A stretch of DNA of 11,589 nt from an uncultured beta proteobacterium (GTDB lineage: Bacteria > Pseudomonadota > Gammaproteobacteria > Burkholderiales > Rhodocyclaceae): positions 1-11,589 of the forward strand of contig CAIZHL010000558.1 of the NCBI GenBank assembly GCA_903932755.1. The letters are read 5' to 3'. Numbering within the stretch: position 1 is the stretch's first letter; each line of letters starts with the position of its first letter. Made by a program: the position numbers and the translations under genes. The notes beneath the pieces were generated by a model. The model saw only the letters and a program-made list of their open reading frames with translations, searched no databases and was not told the origin of the DNA. Shown here piece by piece: positions 1 through 8,106 of the stretch.

Positions 1-5
1 GACGA

Positions 6-12
6 CTCCTTT
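6..12 (-). promoter_or_regulatory. Shine-Dalgarno of atpE (gene outside window)
   Basis: On the minus strand these bases read AAAGGAG, five bases before the left edge. The spacing predicts a start codon just outside the window. In the atp operon the gene after atpB is atpE (c-ring subunit, the most abundantly made subunit), which fits a strong ribosome binding site here. The 50 bases between the atpB stop and the edge hold nothing else I can see. The identity of the gene is inferred from conserved operon order. Confidence 0.6.
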
Positions 13-50
13 AGTAACAGATTTGAGGTGGTAAAGATTGATGCGGTGGA

Positions 51-1252
<1,202 letters not shown>

Positions 1253-1284
1253 CTATAAGACCAGGCCGCTTCCAAAAGCCCGCG

Positions 1285-1313
1285 AATATAGGGCATTGAT
1301 CATGGGTTGTCAA
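1285..1313 (-). promoter_or_regulatory. sigma-70 promoter of the atp operon
   Basis: Read on the minus strand, a perfect TTGACA (1313-1308) is followed by exactly 17 bases and TATATT (1290-1285; five of six consensus bases). Transcription would start near 1278 and enter atpI after about 26 bases. The bases just upstream are A/T-rich. The region from here back to the parB stop (1314-1423) holds no gene and no hairpin with a T-run, so I see no intrinsic terminator separating parB from the atp operon. Confidence 0.75.
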
Positions 1314-1423
1314 ACATTTTATGTTGCAGCGCGCCATTTCGGTTCACTCCTAGGACCATCAATTGCACTATGCAAAATCAGACTGTCGCTCCGGGACTTT
1401 CCTGTCGCCGGATTCGTCACGGC

Positions 1424-2272
1424 TCAACCGAGTCGCGCCAGCAATCCATCGAGCTGATCCAGGCTGCCGAAGCGAATGTTAAGGCTGCCGGCGCCTTTGC
1501 GATTGGCGCTGATCTTGACGGTTGCTCCGATGCGGTCGGAGAGTTCTTCTTCAAGTCGCAGCAGGTCTCTATCAGGCTTTTTGTCGGCTCCCTTTTTGAC
1601 GGGCGGATTGAGTTCGCGGGCGACCATCCGCTCGGTTTCGCGAACCGAATACCCCTTGTCCGCCACCAGGGCTGCTATACGGCCCTGCTCGCTCTTTGAC
1701 AGCGGCAACAGCGCCCGGGCATGTCCCATTTCGATATCACCGGCCATCAGCATGTCCTGCGCCGGCTTCGCCAACTGCAACAGGCGCAGCAGGTTGGAGG
1801 CGGCCGAACGCGAACGGCCTACCGAGTCAGCCGCCTGCTGGTGGGTCATCTGGAATTCGTCGATCAGGCGCTGGATGCCGGCCGCTTCCTCGAGCGGATT
1901 GAGGTCTTCGCGCTGGATGTTCTCGATCAGCGACATCGCCAGCGCGGCATCGTCCGGGATGTCGCGGATCAGCACCGGCACTTCCGCCAGGCCGGCGATC
2001 TGGGCCGCACGCCAGCGCCGCTCGCCGGCGATGATTTCATAGCGACCCGCGCTCACCGGCCGCACGGAGATCGGCTGGATCAGGCCCTGGGCCTTGATCG
2101 ACGCTGCCAGTTCTTCGAGGGAACCCGGGTCCATGCGCGTGCGGGGCTGATATTTTCCTGGTTGCAGCATACCCACCCCAAGCATCTCCTGGCGCTGGCT
2201 CTCCGGGGTATTGTTGGCGGCCAGCAGGGCATCCAGCCCGCGGCCGAGGCCTTTTTGTTTCGGTGGATTCAC
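1424..2272 (-). CDS. parB: chromosome partitioning protein ParB
   Basis: A CTP-dependent DNA clamp that loads at parS and spreads to build the segregation complex moved by ParA. The product is 282 residues. The N-terminal LGRGLDALL (9-17) is the ParA-interacting motif of chromosomal ParBs. GERRWRA (83-89) is the CTP-binding box. ENIQREDLNP (117-126) is the next conserved block, and a helix-turn-helix lies at about 143-164. The C-terminal 40 residues form the dimer domain. The start is a GTG whose GTGA overlaps the parA stop, preceded by AAGGAA (2281-2286, minus strand) with eight bases of spacing; this gives the normal family length. Its likely targets are the two parS sites at 5857-5898. Confidence 0.97.
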   Translation of the reverse strand: MNPPKQKGLGRGLDALLAANNTPESQRQEMLGVGMLQPGKYQPRTRMDPGSLEELAASIKAQGLIQPISVRPVSAGRYEIIAGERRWRAAQIAGLAEVPVLIRDIPDDAALAMSLIENIQREDLNPLEEAAGIQRLIDEFQMTHQQAADSVGRSRSAASNLLRLLQLAKPAQDMLMAGDIEMGHARALLPLSKSEQGRIAALVADKGYSVRETERMVARELNPPVKKGADKKPDRDLLRLEEELSDRIGATVKISANRKGAGSLNIRFGSLDQLDGLLARLG

Positions 2273-3051
2273 GAGTTGCTTTCCTTCCAGGAATTGACAC
2301 GATCGATCATTTCAAGCGCAAAGGCCATGTAAGCCTGCGCCCCTTTGGCCGCCTTGTCGAAAAGCACACCCGGCACCCCATAACTCGGCGCCTCGGCAAG
2401 ACGTACGTTGCGCGGCACCAGGGTCTTGAACACCTTGTCGCCGAAATGCTGCTCCAACTGGGCCGAAACCTGGGTCGACAGGGTATTGCGCGGGTCGTAC
2501 ATGACCCTCAGCAACCCGATGATCTTGAGTTCGCGGTTCAGATTGGCATGCACCTTCTTGATGGTGTTTACCAGGTCCGACAGGCCTTCCAGCGCATAGT
2601 ATTCACATTGCATCGGTATGATCACGCCATGCGCCGCACAGAGGCCGTTCAGGGTCAGCATCGACAGCGAGGGCGGGCAGTCGATCAGGACAAAGTCATA
2701 GTCACCGCGATGTGTCGCCAGCGCTGCCTTGAGCCGCATCTCGCGCATCTCGAGATCGACCAGTTCGACTTCTGCGCCGGCCAGGTCGCGATTGGCAGGC
2801 AACACATCGAACTTTCCGCTGGGCGAGACGACCCGCGCCTCCTCCAAGGTCGCCAATTGCAGCAGCACCTGATAGACCGAGGACGCGAGGCTGCGCTTGT
2901 CCACGCCGCTGCCCATGGTGGCGTTGCCCTGGGGATCGAGGTCCACCAGCAGGGTGCGCTGGCCGTTGGCAGCCAGGGCGGCGGCGAGATTGACCGCAGT
3001 AGTGGTCTTGCCCACTCCACCCTTTTGATTGGCTATGGCAAAAATATGCAT
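2269..3051 (-). CDS. parA: chromosome partitioning ATPase ParA (Soj family)
   Basis: A Walker-type ATPase that binds DNA non-specifically as an ATP dimer and pulls ParB-parS complexes apart. The product is 260 residues, without the N-terminal helix-turn-helix of plasmid type Ia ParAs, as expected for a chromosomal Soj. The deviant Walker A motif KGGVGKTT is at 10-17 with its signature lysine, the Walker A' region VDLDPQGNAT at 36-45 and Walker B VLIDCPPSL at 121-129. The ATG lies two bases after the rsmG stop and behind a purine-rich AAAGAG. The stop overlaps the parB start. The rsmG-parA-parB order next to the origin is typical of proteobacteria. Confidence 0.97.
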   Translation of the reverse strand: MHIFAIANQKGGVGKTTTAVNLAAALAANGQRTLLVDLDPQGNATMGSGVDKRSLASSVYQVLLQLATLEEARVVSPSGKFDVLPANRDLAGAEVELVDLEMREMRLKAALATHRGDYDFVLIDCPPSLSMLTLNGLCAAHGVIIPMQCEYYALEGLSDLVNTIKKVHANLNRELKIIGLLRVMYDPRNTLSTQVSAQLEQHFGDKVFKTLVPRNVRLAEAPSYGVPGVLFDKAAKGAQAYMAFALEMIDRVNSWKESNS

Positions 3052-3053
3052 CG

Positions 3054-3689
3054 TCAGACTCTTTCAATAACAAGCAGATGGCGCTGTGCGTCAAGGCCGG
3101 GCACGTTCAGCGGGGTGCAATTGACCAGCGCCCAGCCGGCCGGCAAGCGCTTTATTTCATCCTCGGGCAACTGGCCCTTCATGGCGTAAAGCCGTCCGCC
3201 CTGCGTCAGCAGATGGCCGGCAAGTCGAACAAAATCAGCGAGATCGGCGAAGGCGCGGGAAATCACTGCATCGAAAACTCCGCCCGGCACATCTTCAACC
3301 CGGCGATTGACGACGGTGACATTGGCCAATCCCAGTTCGATCTTGGCCTGGCGCTGGAAGGCGGACTTCTTCTCCACTGTCTCGATCAGACTCATTTCCA
3401 GTTCCGGCCGGACGACGGCCAACGGAATGCCGGGCAATCCGGCGCCGCTGCCGATATCCGCCCAGCGCCGTCCCGCCAGCGCCGACTTTTCCAGAACCGG
3501 CAAAACCGACAGAGAGTCGAGCAGGTGTTGCGTCACCATTTCCGCCTCGTCGCGGATTGCGGTGAGGTTATAGGTGGCGTTCCATTTTTTCAGCAGCGCG
3601 AGATAGGCCTGAAGTTTCGCCTGCACTTCGTCCGGCAACTCAAGCCCCAGCGCCACGAGGCCATCCCGCAACTGAATCCCCAGATTCAC
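3054..3689 (-). CDS. rsmG: 16S rRNA (guanine(527)-N7)-methyltransferase RsmG
   Basis: Methylates N7 of G527 in the 530 loop of 16S rRNA using S-adenosylmethionine; loss gives low-level streptomycin resistance in other bacteria. From the GTG at 3689 the product is 211 residues (E. coli 207). KKWNATYNLTAIRD lies at about 34-47 and the SAM-binding loop DIGSGAGLPGIP at 78-89. The frame stays open upstream to an ATG at 3806 that overlaps the mnmG stop as ATGA, giving 250 residues. The extra 39 residues are encoded partly by a GC-rich palindromic element and do not resemble the family, so I prefer the shorter start. The longer product cannot be excluded because the ATGA overlap and an AAGG upstream would permit initiation. 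An ATG at 3700 is in the wrong frame. Confidence 0.93.
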   Translation of the reverse strand: MNLGIQLRDGLVALGLELPDEVQAKLQAYLALLKKWNATYNLTAIRDEAEMVTQHLLDSLSVLPVLEKSALAGRRWADIGSGAGLPGIPLAVVRPELEMSLIETVEKKSAFQRQAKIELGLANVTVVNRRVEDVPGGVFDAVISRAFADLADFVRLAGHLLTQGGRLYAMKGQLPEDEIKRLPAGWALVNCTPLNVPGLDAQRHLLVIERV

Positions 3690-3708
3690 TGGACTACCAT
3701 CCCCCCGG

Positions 3709-3756
3709 CCCCCTTCCCCGGGAAGGGGGTGACGAGTGTTCGCGGACTGTGTCCGC
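3709..3756. repeat. GC-rich palindromic element between mnmG and rsmG
   Basis: A perfect inverted repeat with 10-base arms (CCCCCTTCCC / GGGAAGGGGG) around one central base occupies 3709-3729. A second hairpin follows at 3742-3756 (GCGGAC, three-base loop, GTCCGC). Such paired GC-rich palindromes resemble the short interspersed elements scattered through many proteobacterial genomes, whose translation yields peptides like RHPLPGEGG, as here. Only one copy is in the window, so its dispersed nature is inferred. It lies in the open N-terminal extension of the rsmG frame and may have been inserted in the former short mnmG-rsmG spacer. Confidence 0.55.
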
Positions 3757-3802
3757 TCCATGTTCTTGGCTGCACCCCCTTGGGACGGCCCGGCGCGGAC
3801 GC

Positions 3803-5680
3803 TCATGCCGCCTTGCGCCGTTTCAGATGGACCAGCAACAGCGAAATCGCCGCCGGTGTGATTCCCTGCAGGCGCGATGCCTGCCCCAGGGTTTGTGGCC
3901 GCGCCCGGGCAAGTCTCTGCCTTACCTCGAAGGACAGTCCGGACACCTCCGCATAGTCGATGTCGACCGGCAACTGCAGCGACTCATGGGCAAGACTCTT
4001 CTCGATCTCGTCCTTTTGCCGCTCGATATAGCCCTGATATTTGGCTTCGATCTCGACCTGCTCGATCAATTCTGAAGACGCAAGTCCCTCGCCGGCCCCC
4101 GGCAAGGACAAGAGGGCGGCATAGCTGACTTCCGGGCGACGCAGCAGGTCAAACAGCCGGTATTCGCGTTCCATCGGCTGCCCCAGCACGCGCAGGGCAT
4201 CGGCTTCCGGCAGCTGGCGCGGATTGACCCAGGTCGCCTTGAGGCGCTCGGTTTCGCGCGCCACGGCATCGCGCTTGCGATTAAAGGCGTCCCAGCGCAA
4301 GTCATCGACCAGGCCCAATTCACGGCCGATCTCGGTCAGGCGCGCATCGGCGTTGTCTTCGCGCAGTGACAGCCGATACTCGGCGCGGCTGGTAAACATC
4401 CGGTAGGGCTCGGATACACCGCGCGTAATCAGATCATCCACCAGCACGCCGAGATAAGCCTGATCGCGGCGCGGCGACCATGCCGGCAGCTGTTTCGCTA
4501 AGCGAGCGGCGTTGATGCCGGCCAGCAGCCCTTGCGCAGCTGCCTCCTCGTAGCCGGTCGTGCCGTTGATCTGGCCGGCGAAAAACAAGCCGCCGATCGA
4601 TTTGGTTTCCAGGCTGTCCTTGAGGTTGCGCGGATCGAAATAGTCGTATTCGATGGCGTAGCCGGGACGGGTGATATGCACGTTCTCCAGCCCGCGGATG
4701 GAACGCACCAGCGCCAGCTGGACATCGAAAGGCAGGCTGGTGGAAACGCCCTGCGGATACATTTCGTGGGTATCGAGCCCTTCCGGCTCGAGGAAGATTT
4801 GATGGCTGTCCTTGCCGGCGAAGCGGTGGATCTTGTCCTCGATCGAGGGGCAGTATCGGGGTCCGACGCCGGCGATGACGCCCGTGAACATCGGCGACCG
4901 GTCAAGGCCCGAGCGAATGATGTCGTGCGTGTGGCTGTTGGTATGCGTTATCCAGCAGGAAACCTGGCGCGGGTGCTGGCTGCGGCTGCCCATGAAGGAG
5001 AACACCGGCACCGGATCGTCCCCGGGTTGTTCCTGCAGCAGCGAATAATCGATGCTGCGCCCGTCCAGCCGGGGCGGCGTCCCGGTCTTGAGGCGACCGA
5101 CCGGCAGGTTGATTTCCTTCAAACGCTCGGCAAGGGAGATCGCCGCCGGATCACCAAAACGCCCGGCGCGGTAGTTCGACAATCCGACATGCACCAGACC
5201 ATTGAGGAAGGTGCCGGCGGTCAGCACCACCGCAGGTGCTTCAAAACGGACACCCAGCTGCGTCACCACCCCGCTCACCCGGTCGCCGTTGAGGATCAGG
5301 TCGTCCGCGGCCTGCTGAAACAGTGTCAGGTTCGGCTGGTTTTCGAGGCGGACCCGGATTGCCTGCTTGTAAAGCTGCCTGTCCGCCTGCGCCCGGGTCG
5401 CGCGGACTGCCGGTCCTTTCGAGGCATTTAGGATGCGGAACTGGATGCCGCCCTCGTCGGCGGCAGCAGCCATCGCACCGCCGAGCGCATCAACTTCCTT
5501 GACCAGATGCCCTTTGCCGATGCCGCCAATCGACGGATTGCACGACATCGCGCCGAGTGTTTCGATGTTGTGCGTCAGCAGCAGCGTGCGTGCGCCCGAC
5601 CGCGCTGCAGCCAGTGCCGCTTCGGTACCGGCGTGGCCACCGCCAATCACAATCACATCAAAGGAAGCTGGAAATTGCAC
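3803..5680 (-). CDS. mnmG: tRNA uridine-5-carboxymethylaminomethyl modification enzyme MnmG (GidA)
   Basis: The FAD-dependent partner of MnmE; the complex adds aminomethyl or carboxymethylaminomethyl groups to C5 of wobble U34 in tRNAs reading NNA/NNG codons. From the GTG at 5680 the product is 625 residues (E. coli 629). The FAD loop GGGHAGTE is at 13-20, followed by [15 protein letters not shown], the conserved cysteine in [12 protein letters not shown], and [19 protein letters not shown]. The C-terminal helical MnmE-binding region is present. The frame extends to a TTG at 5761, but those 27 extra residues are arginine-rich and unlike the family; the GTG directly precedes the conserved [12 protein letters not shown], though without a clear ribosome binding site. 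A weak -10 (TATGAT, 5766-5761, minus strand) could start transcription about 70 bases upstream. The gene is intact, in contrast to mnmE. Confidence 0.96.
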   Translation of the reverse strand: MQFPASFDVIVIGGGHAGTEAALAAARSGARTLLLTHNIETLGAMSCNPSIGGIGKGHLVKEVDALGGAMAAAADEGGIQFRILNASKGPAVRATRAQADRQLYKQAIRVRLENQPNLTLFQQAADDLILNGDRVSGVVTQLGVRFEAPAVVLTAGTFLNGLVHVGLSNYRAGRFGDPAAISLAERLKEINLPVGRLKTGTPPRLDGRSIDYSLLQEQPGDDPVPVFSFMGSRSQHPRQVSCWITHTNSHTHDIIRSGLDRSPMFTGVIAGVGPRYCPSIEDKIHRFAGKDSHQIFLEPEGLDTHEMYPQGVSTSLPFDVQLALVRSIRGLENVHITRPGYAIEYDYFDPRNLKDSLETKSIGGLFFAGQINGTTGYEEAAAQGLLAGINAARLAKQLPAWSPRRDQAYLGVLVDDLITRGVSEPYRMFTSRAEYRLSLREDNADARLTEIGRELGLVDDLRWDAFNRKRDAVARETERLKATWVNPRQLPEADALRVLGQPMEREYRLFDLLRRPEVSYAALLSLPGAGEGLASSELIEQVEIEAKYQGYIERQKDEIEKSLAHESLQLPVDIDYAEVSGLSFEVRQRLARARPQTLGQASRLQGITPAAISLLLVHLKRRKAA

Positions 5681-5856
5681 GCCGTGTGCCCGAAGGAAAA
5701 CCAGGTTTGAGTTGCTCCGACCATTAACGGTGAACCGCCGCCGGAACCAAAAGAGGCGCAATCATACGCCCCTCGATTAAAAAACGCAGCCTCTAACCGA
5801 GCTGAACCTTATGTTTGTCAGCGTTAAGCACCCTCGTCGCTGAAAATCTTCGATTT

Positions 5857-5872
5857 TGTTTCACGTGAAACT
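5857..5872. promoter_or_regulatory. parS site 1 (ParB-binding centromere)
   Basis: TGTTTCACGTGAAACT matches the near-universal bacterial parS palindrome TGTTTCACGTGAAACA at 15 of 16 positions, differing only in the last base. It lies in the intergenic region upstream of mnmG, about 3.6 kb from parB. ParB should load here. Confidence 0.95.
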
Positions 5873-5882
5873 AGAACCTTCC

Positions 5883-5898
5883 TGTTTCACGTGAAACA
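5883..5898. promoter_or_regulatory. parS site 2 (perfect ParB-binding centromere)
   Basis: TGTTTCACGTGAAACA is a perfect 16-base palindrome identical to the parS consensus. Ten bases separate it from site 1, and the centres are 26 bp apart, about two and a half helical turns. The rest of the intergenic region (5681-5921) holds only the weak -10 proposed for mnmG; I see no intrinsic terminator for the minus-strand gene that ends at 5922. Confidence 0.97.
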
Positions 5899-5921
5899 CC
5901 CGCAGCACCCTCCGCTCCGAC

Positions 5922-6686
5922 TCAGCCGAACGTGTCGTAGCCAAGACGGGCAATCAACACCGACGCCACAACTATGAATACCCCCCGCACAAAACCGCTG
6001 CCATGGCGCAAGGCCAACCGCGACCCTAGCAGTGCTCCGGCAATGTTGAAAATCGCCATGCCCAAGCCGACAGCCCACAACACATGTCCGGTGGGCGCAA
6101 AGTAAGCCAACGCCGCCGCATTGGTAGAAAAATTAACCACCTTGGCTGCACTCGAGGCGTGCAGGAAATCGAGCCGGAACCAGTGGACGAAAGCGAAGAT
6201 CATGAAGCTGCCCGCGCCGGGACCGAAAAAGCCATCATAGAAGCCCAATACGGCGCCCACCAAAAGCGCCAGCTTGCGTTCCAGACCGGCTGCCAGAGGG
6301 GCGCCCGAAACGACACCAAACTCGGGCTTGACCACTGTATAGATCAGGACCAAAACCAACAGGCCAAGCACAAGAGGTCTCACAACATCTTTTGGCAGCC
6401 ATGCCACCGCAGCCGCGCCGGCAAAGGAAAACAGGAAAGCAGTGGCGGCGGCGGGAAGGGCGATGCGCCAGGGCAGCGCAATGCGCCGGGCGTAGCGCCA
6501 TGCAGCATTGGCCGTACCGAAGATGCTTGCCACCTTATTGGTGCCGAACACGGTCGCCGGGGACTCGGCCGGAAGCGCCATCAGCAAGGTCGGCACCTGG
6601 ATCAGGCCGCCGCCGCCAGCCACGGCGTCGACGAATCCGGCGAACAGTGCGGCAACCAGCAACAGGATGAGGTCGATCTCAGCCAC
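5922..6686 (-). CDS. TSUP family (TauE/SafE, YfcA-like) membrane permease
   Basis: A polytopic inner-membrane protein of 254 residues with about eight hydrophobic segments. It has the two internally related glycine-rich blocks of the TSUP family: GFVDAVAGGGG (17-27) and GFYDGFFGPGAGS (148-160), each followed by a conserved Asn/Lys-containing stretch (FGTNKVASIFGT at 47-58, KVVNFSTNAAAL at 182-193). Characterised members export sulfite, sulfoacetate or related organosulfur anions, but the substrate here cannot be read from sequence. The start is a GTG six bases after the mnmE stop, with only a poor G-rich ribosome binding site, so translation may depend on coupling to mnmE. It is not part of the usual origin cluster and looks like a lineage-specific addition. 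Confidence 0.88.
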   Translation of the reverse strand: MAEIDLILLLVAALFAGFVDAVAGGGGLIQVPTLLMALPAESPATVFGTNKVASIFGTANAAWRYARRIALPWRIALPAAATAFLFSFAGAAAVAWLPKDVVRPLVLGLLVLVLIYTVVKPEFGVVSGAPLAAGLERKLALLVGAVLGFYDGFFGPGAGSFMIFAFVHWFRLDFLHASSAAKVVNFSTNAAALAYFAPTGHVLWAVGLGMAIFNIAGALLGSRLALRHGSGFVRGVFIVVASVLIARLGYDTFG

Positions 6687-6692
6687 GCCCGC

Positions 6693-8039
6693 CTACTTGC
6701 CGATGCAGAAGCGGGAAAAAATCTCGCCCAGCAAATCGTCGGCCGTAAATTCGCCGGTAATGCGCGACAGCGCTTCCTGCGCCAGACGCAACTCCTCGGC
6801 GCAGAGCTCGAGCCGGTCCAGCCGCCGTGCCGCCAGCGCCGACTTTTCCGCGGCAATCCCGAGCGCCTCGATGTGGCGTTCGCGGGCCAGAACCACGTCT
6901 TCGCCGTGTCCGCTCCAGCCGGCAACGCGCAGCAGTTCGTCGTGCAGCAGGAACATGCCTTCCCCGCTCTTGGCCGACAGGCGCAAATGGACATGACCGC
7001 CTTGCGTAAACCGTAATGCCGCCGCACCGGCCAGATCGCACTTGTTCTCCACCACGATGCGCTCTACTCTCGACGGAAGGCGCACGGCAATCGCATGATC
7101 CGCCGGGGTTTCGCCGCAGCGCGCATCGAGCAGCTGCAACACCACGTCGGCCCGCCCTATTTCCTGCCAGGCCCGCTCGATGCCGATCTTTTCCACGACG
7201 TCATCGGTTTCGCGCAACCCGGCCGTGTCGATGATGTGCAGGGGAATGCCTTCGACCTGTATCGTTTCGCGCACCGCATCACGTGTCGTGCCCGCCACCT
7301 CGGTGACGATGGCCCGCTCCTCGCCGGCCAGGCGGTTCAACAGGGAGGACTTGCCGACATTCGGCAATCCGGCCAGCACCACATGCAGACCCGAACGCAG
7401 CAGGCTGCCGGCGCGCGCCCGGGCCAGCAGCAAGGACAGATCGGCGCAAATGCCTGCCAGGCGCTGCGCCGCATCGGTGTCCCTGAGGACATCGATCTCC
7501 TCGTCGGGAAAATCAAGTGTCGCCTCCACCAGCATGCGCAAATCGGTAAGGCGGCCGACCAACCCAGTGACCTCGCGCGAAAATTCGCCGGACAAGGAAC
7601 GCAATGCCGAGCGTGCGGCAGCGGCCGTTCCGGCTTCGATCAGGTCGGCCACCGCTTCGGCCTGGACCAGGTCGAGCTTGTCGTTGAGGAAGGCCCGCTG
7701 CGAGAACTCGCCCGGCTCCGCGACGCGAGCGCCCAGTTACAGGCAGCGCGCCAGCAACATCTGCAGCACCACCGGGCCGCCGTGCCCCTGGAGTTCGAGG
7801 ACATCTTCGCCGGTAAAGGAATGCGGCGCCGGGAAAAACAGTTGAATACCCTGATCGATGGCTGCCCCGTCAGCGTCGCGGAACGTGCTCAGCGTGGCGT
7901 GGCGCGGCGAGGGCCGCCTGCCGGTCAGCAGTTCGGCAAAAGGCAAAAGGCCCGGTCCGGATACCCGCACGACGCCGATGCCGCCGCGGCCGGGTGCCGT
8001 AGCGATGGCGGCGATGATACCGGTACGCGACAGTCCCAT
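6693..8039 (-). pseudogene. mnmE: tRNA modification GTPase MnmE (TrmE) with in-frame stop at codon 101
   Basis: The reading frame gives a full-length MnmE of 448 codons, interrupted once by TAA at 7739-7737. Codons 1-100 hold most of the N-terminal tetrahydrofolate-binding domain ([30 protein letters not shown]). After the stop the same frame continues with [21 protein letters not shown] and needs no frameshift. The downstream part keeps the G1 loop GLPNVGKSS (224-232), G2 GTTRD (250-254), G3 DTAG (271-274), G4 NKCD and the catalytic C-terminal CIGK (445-448). The TAA replaces what is commonly Glu in relatives, so one G-to-T change would explain it. A GTG at codon 130 (7652) could restart a 319-residue fragment, but this would lack the folate domain. 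The ATG is preceded by a strong AGGAGA (8045-8050). A sequencing error is a real alternative. Confidence 0.9.
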
Positions 8040-8078
8040 CCGGCTCTCCTGGAGTCAGCGCGATACGCGCCGACAGAT

Positions 8079-8102
8079 ACTCCGGCCCCGCAGAACCGGA
8101 GT
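8079..8102 (-). other. hairpin between yidC and mnmE
   Basis: Seven-base arms (ACTCCGG at 8079-8085 and CCGGAGT at 8096-8102) enclose a ten-base loop just after the yidC stop. No T-run follows on the minus strand, so it is not a standard intrinsic terminator. It may protect the 3' end of a processed yidC message or mildly attenuate mnmE. Confidence 0.35.
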
Positions 8103-8106
8103 CGGG

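Noticed and set aside
1363..1375. Small inverted repeat TTGCA-CTA-TGCAA after parB
   Set aside because: Five-base stem with no T-run in the right place; too weak to call a terminator.
4532..5431. 299-codon plus-strand open frame opposite mnmG
   Set aside because: Antisense shadow of the conserved mnmG frame; no motifs or ribosome binding site support.
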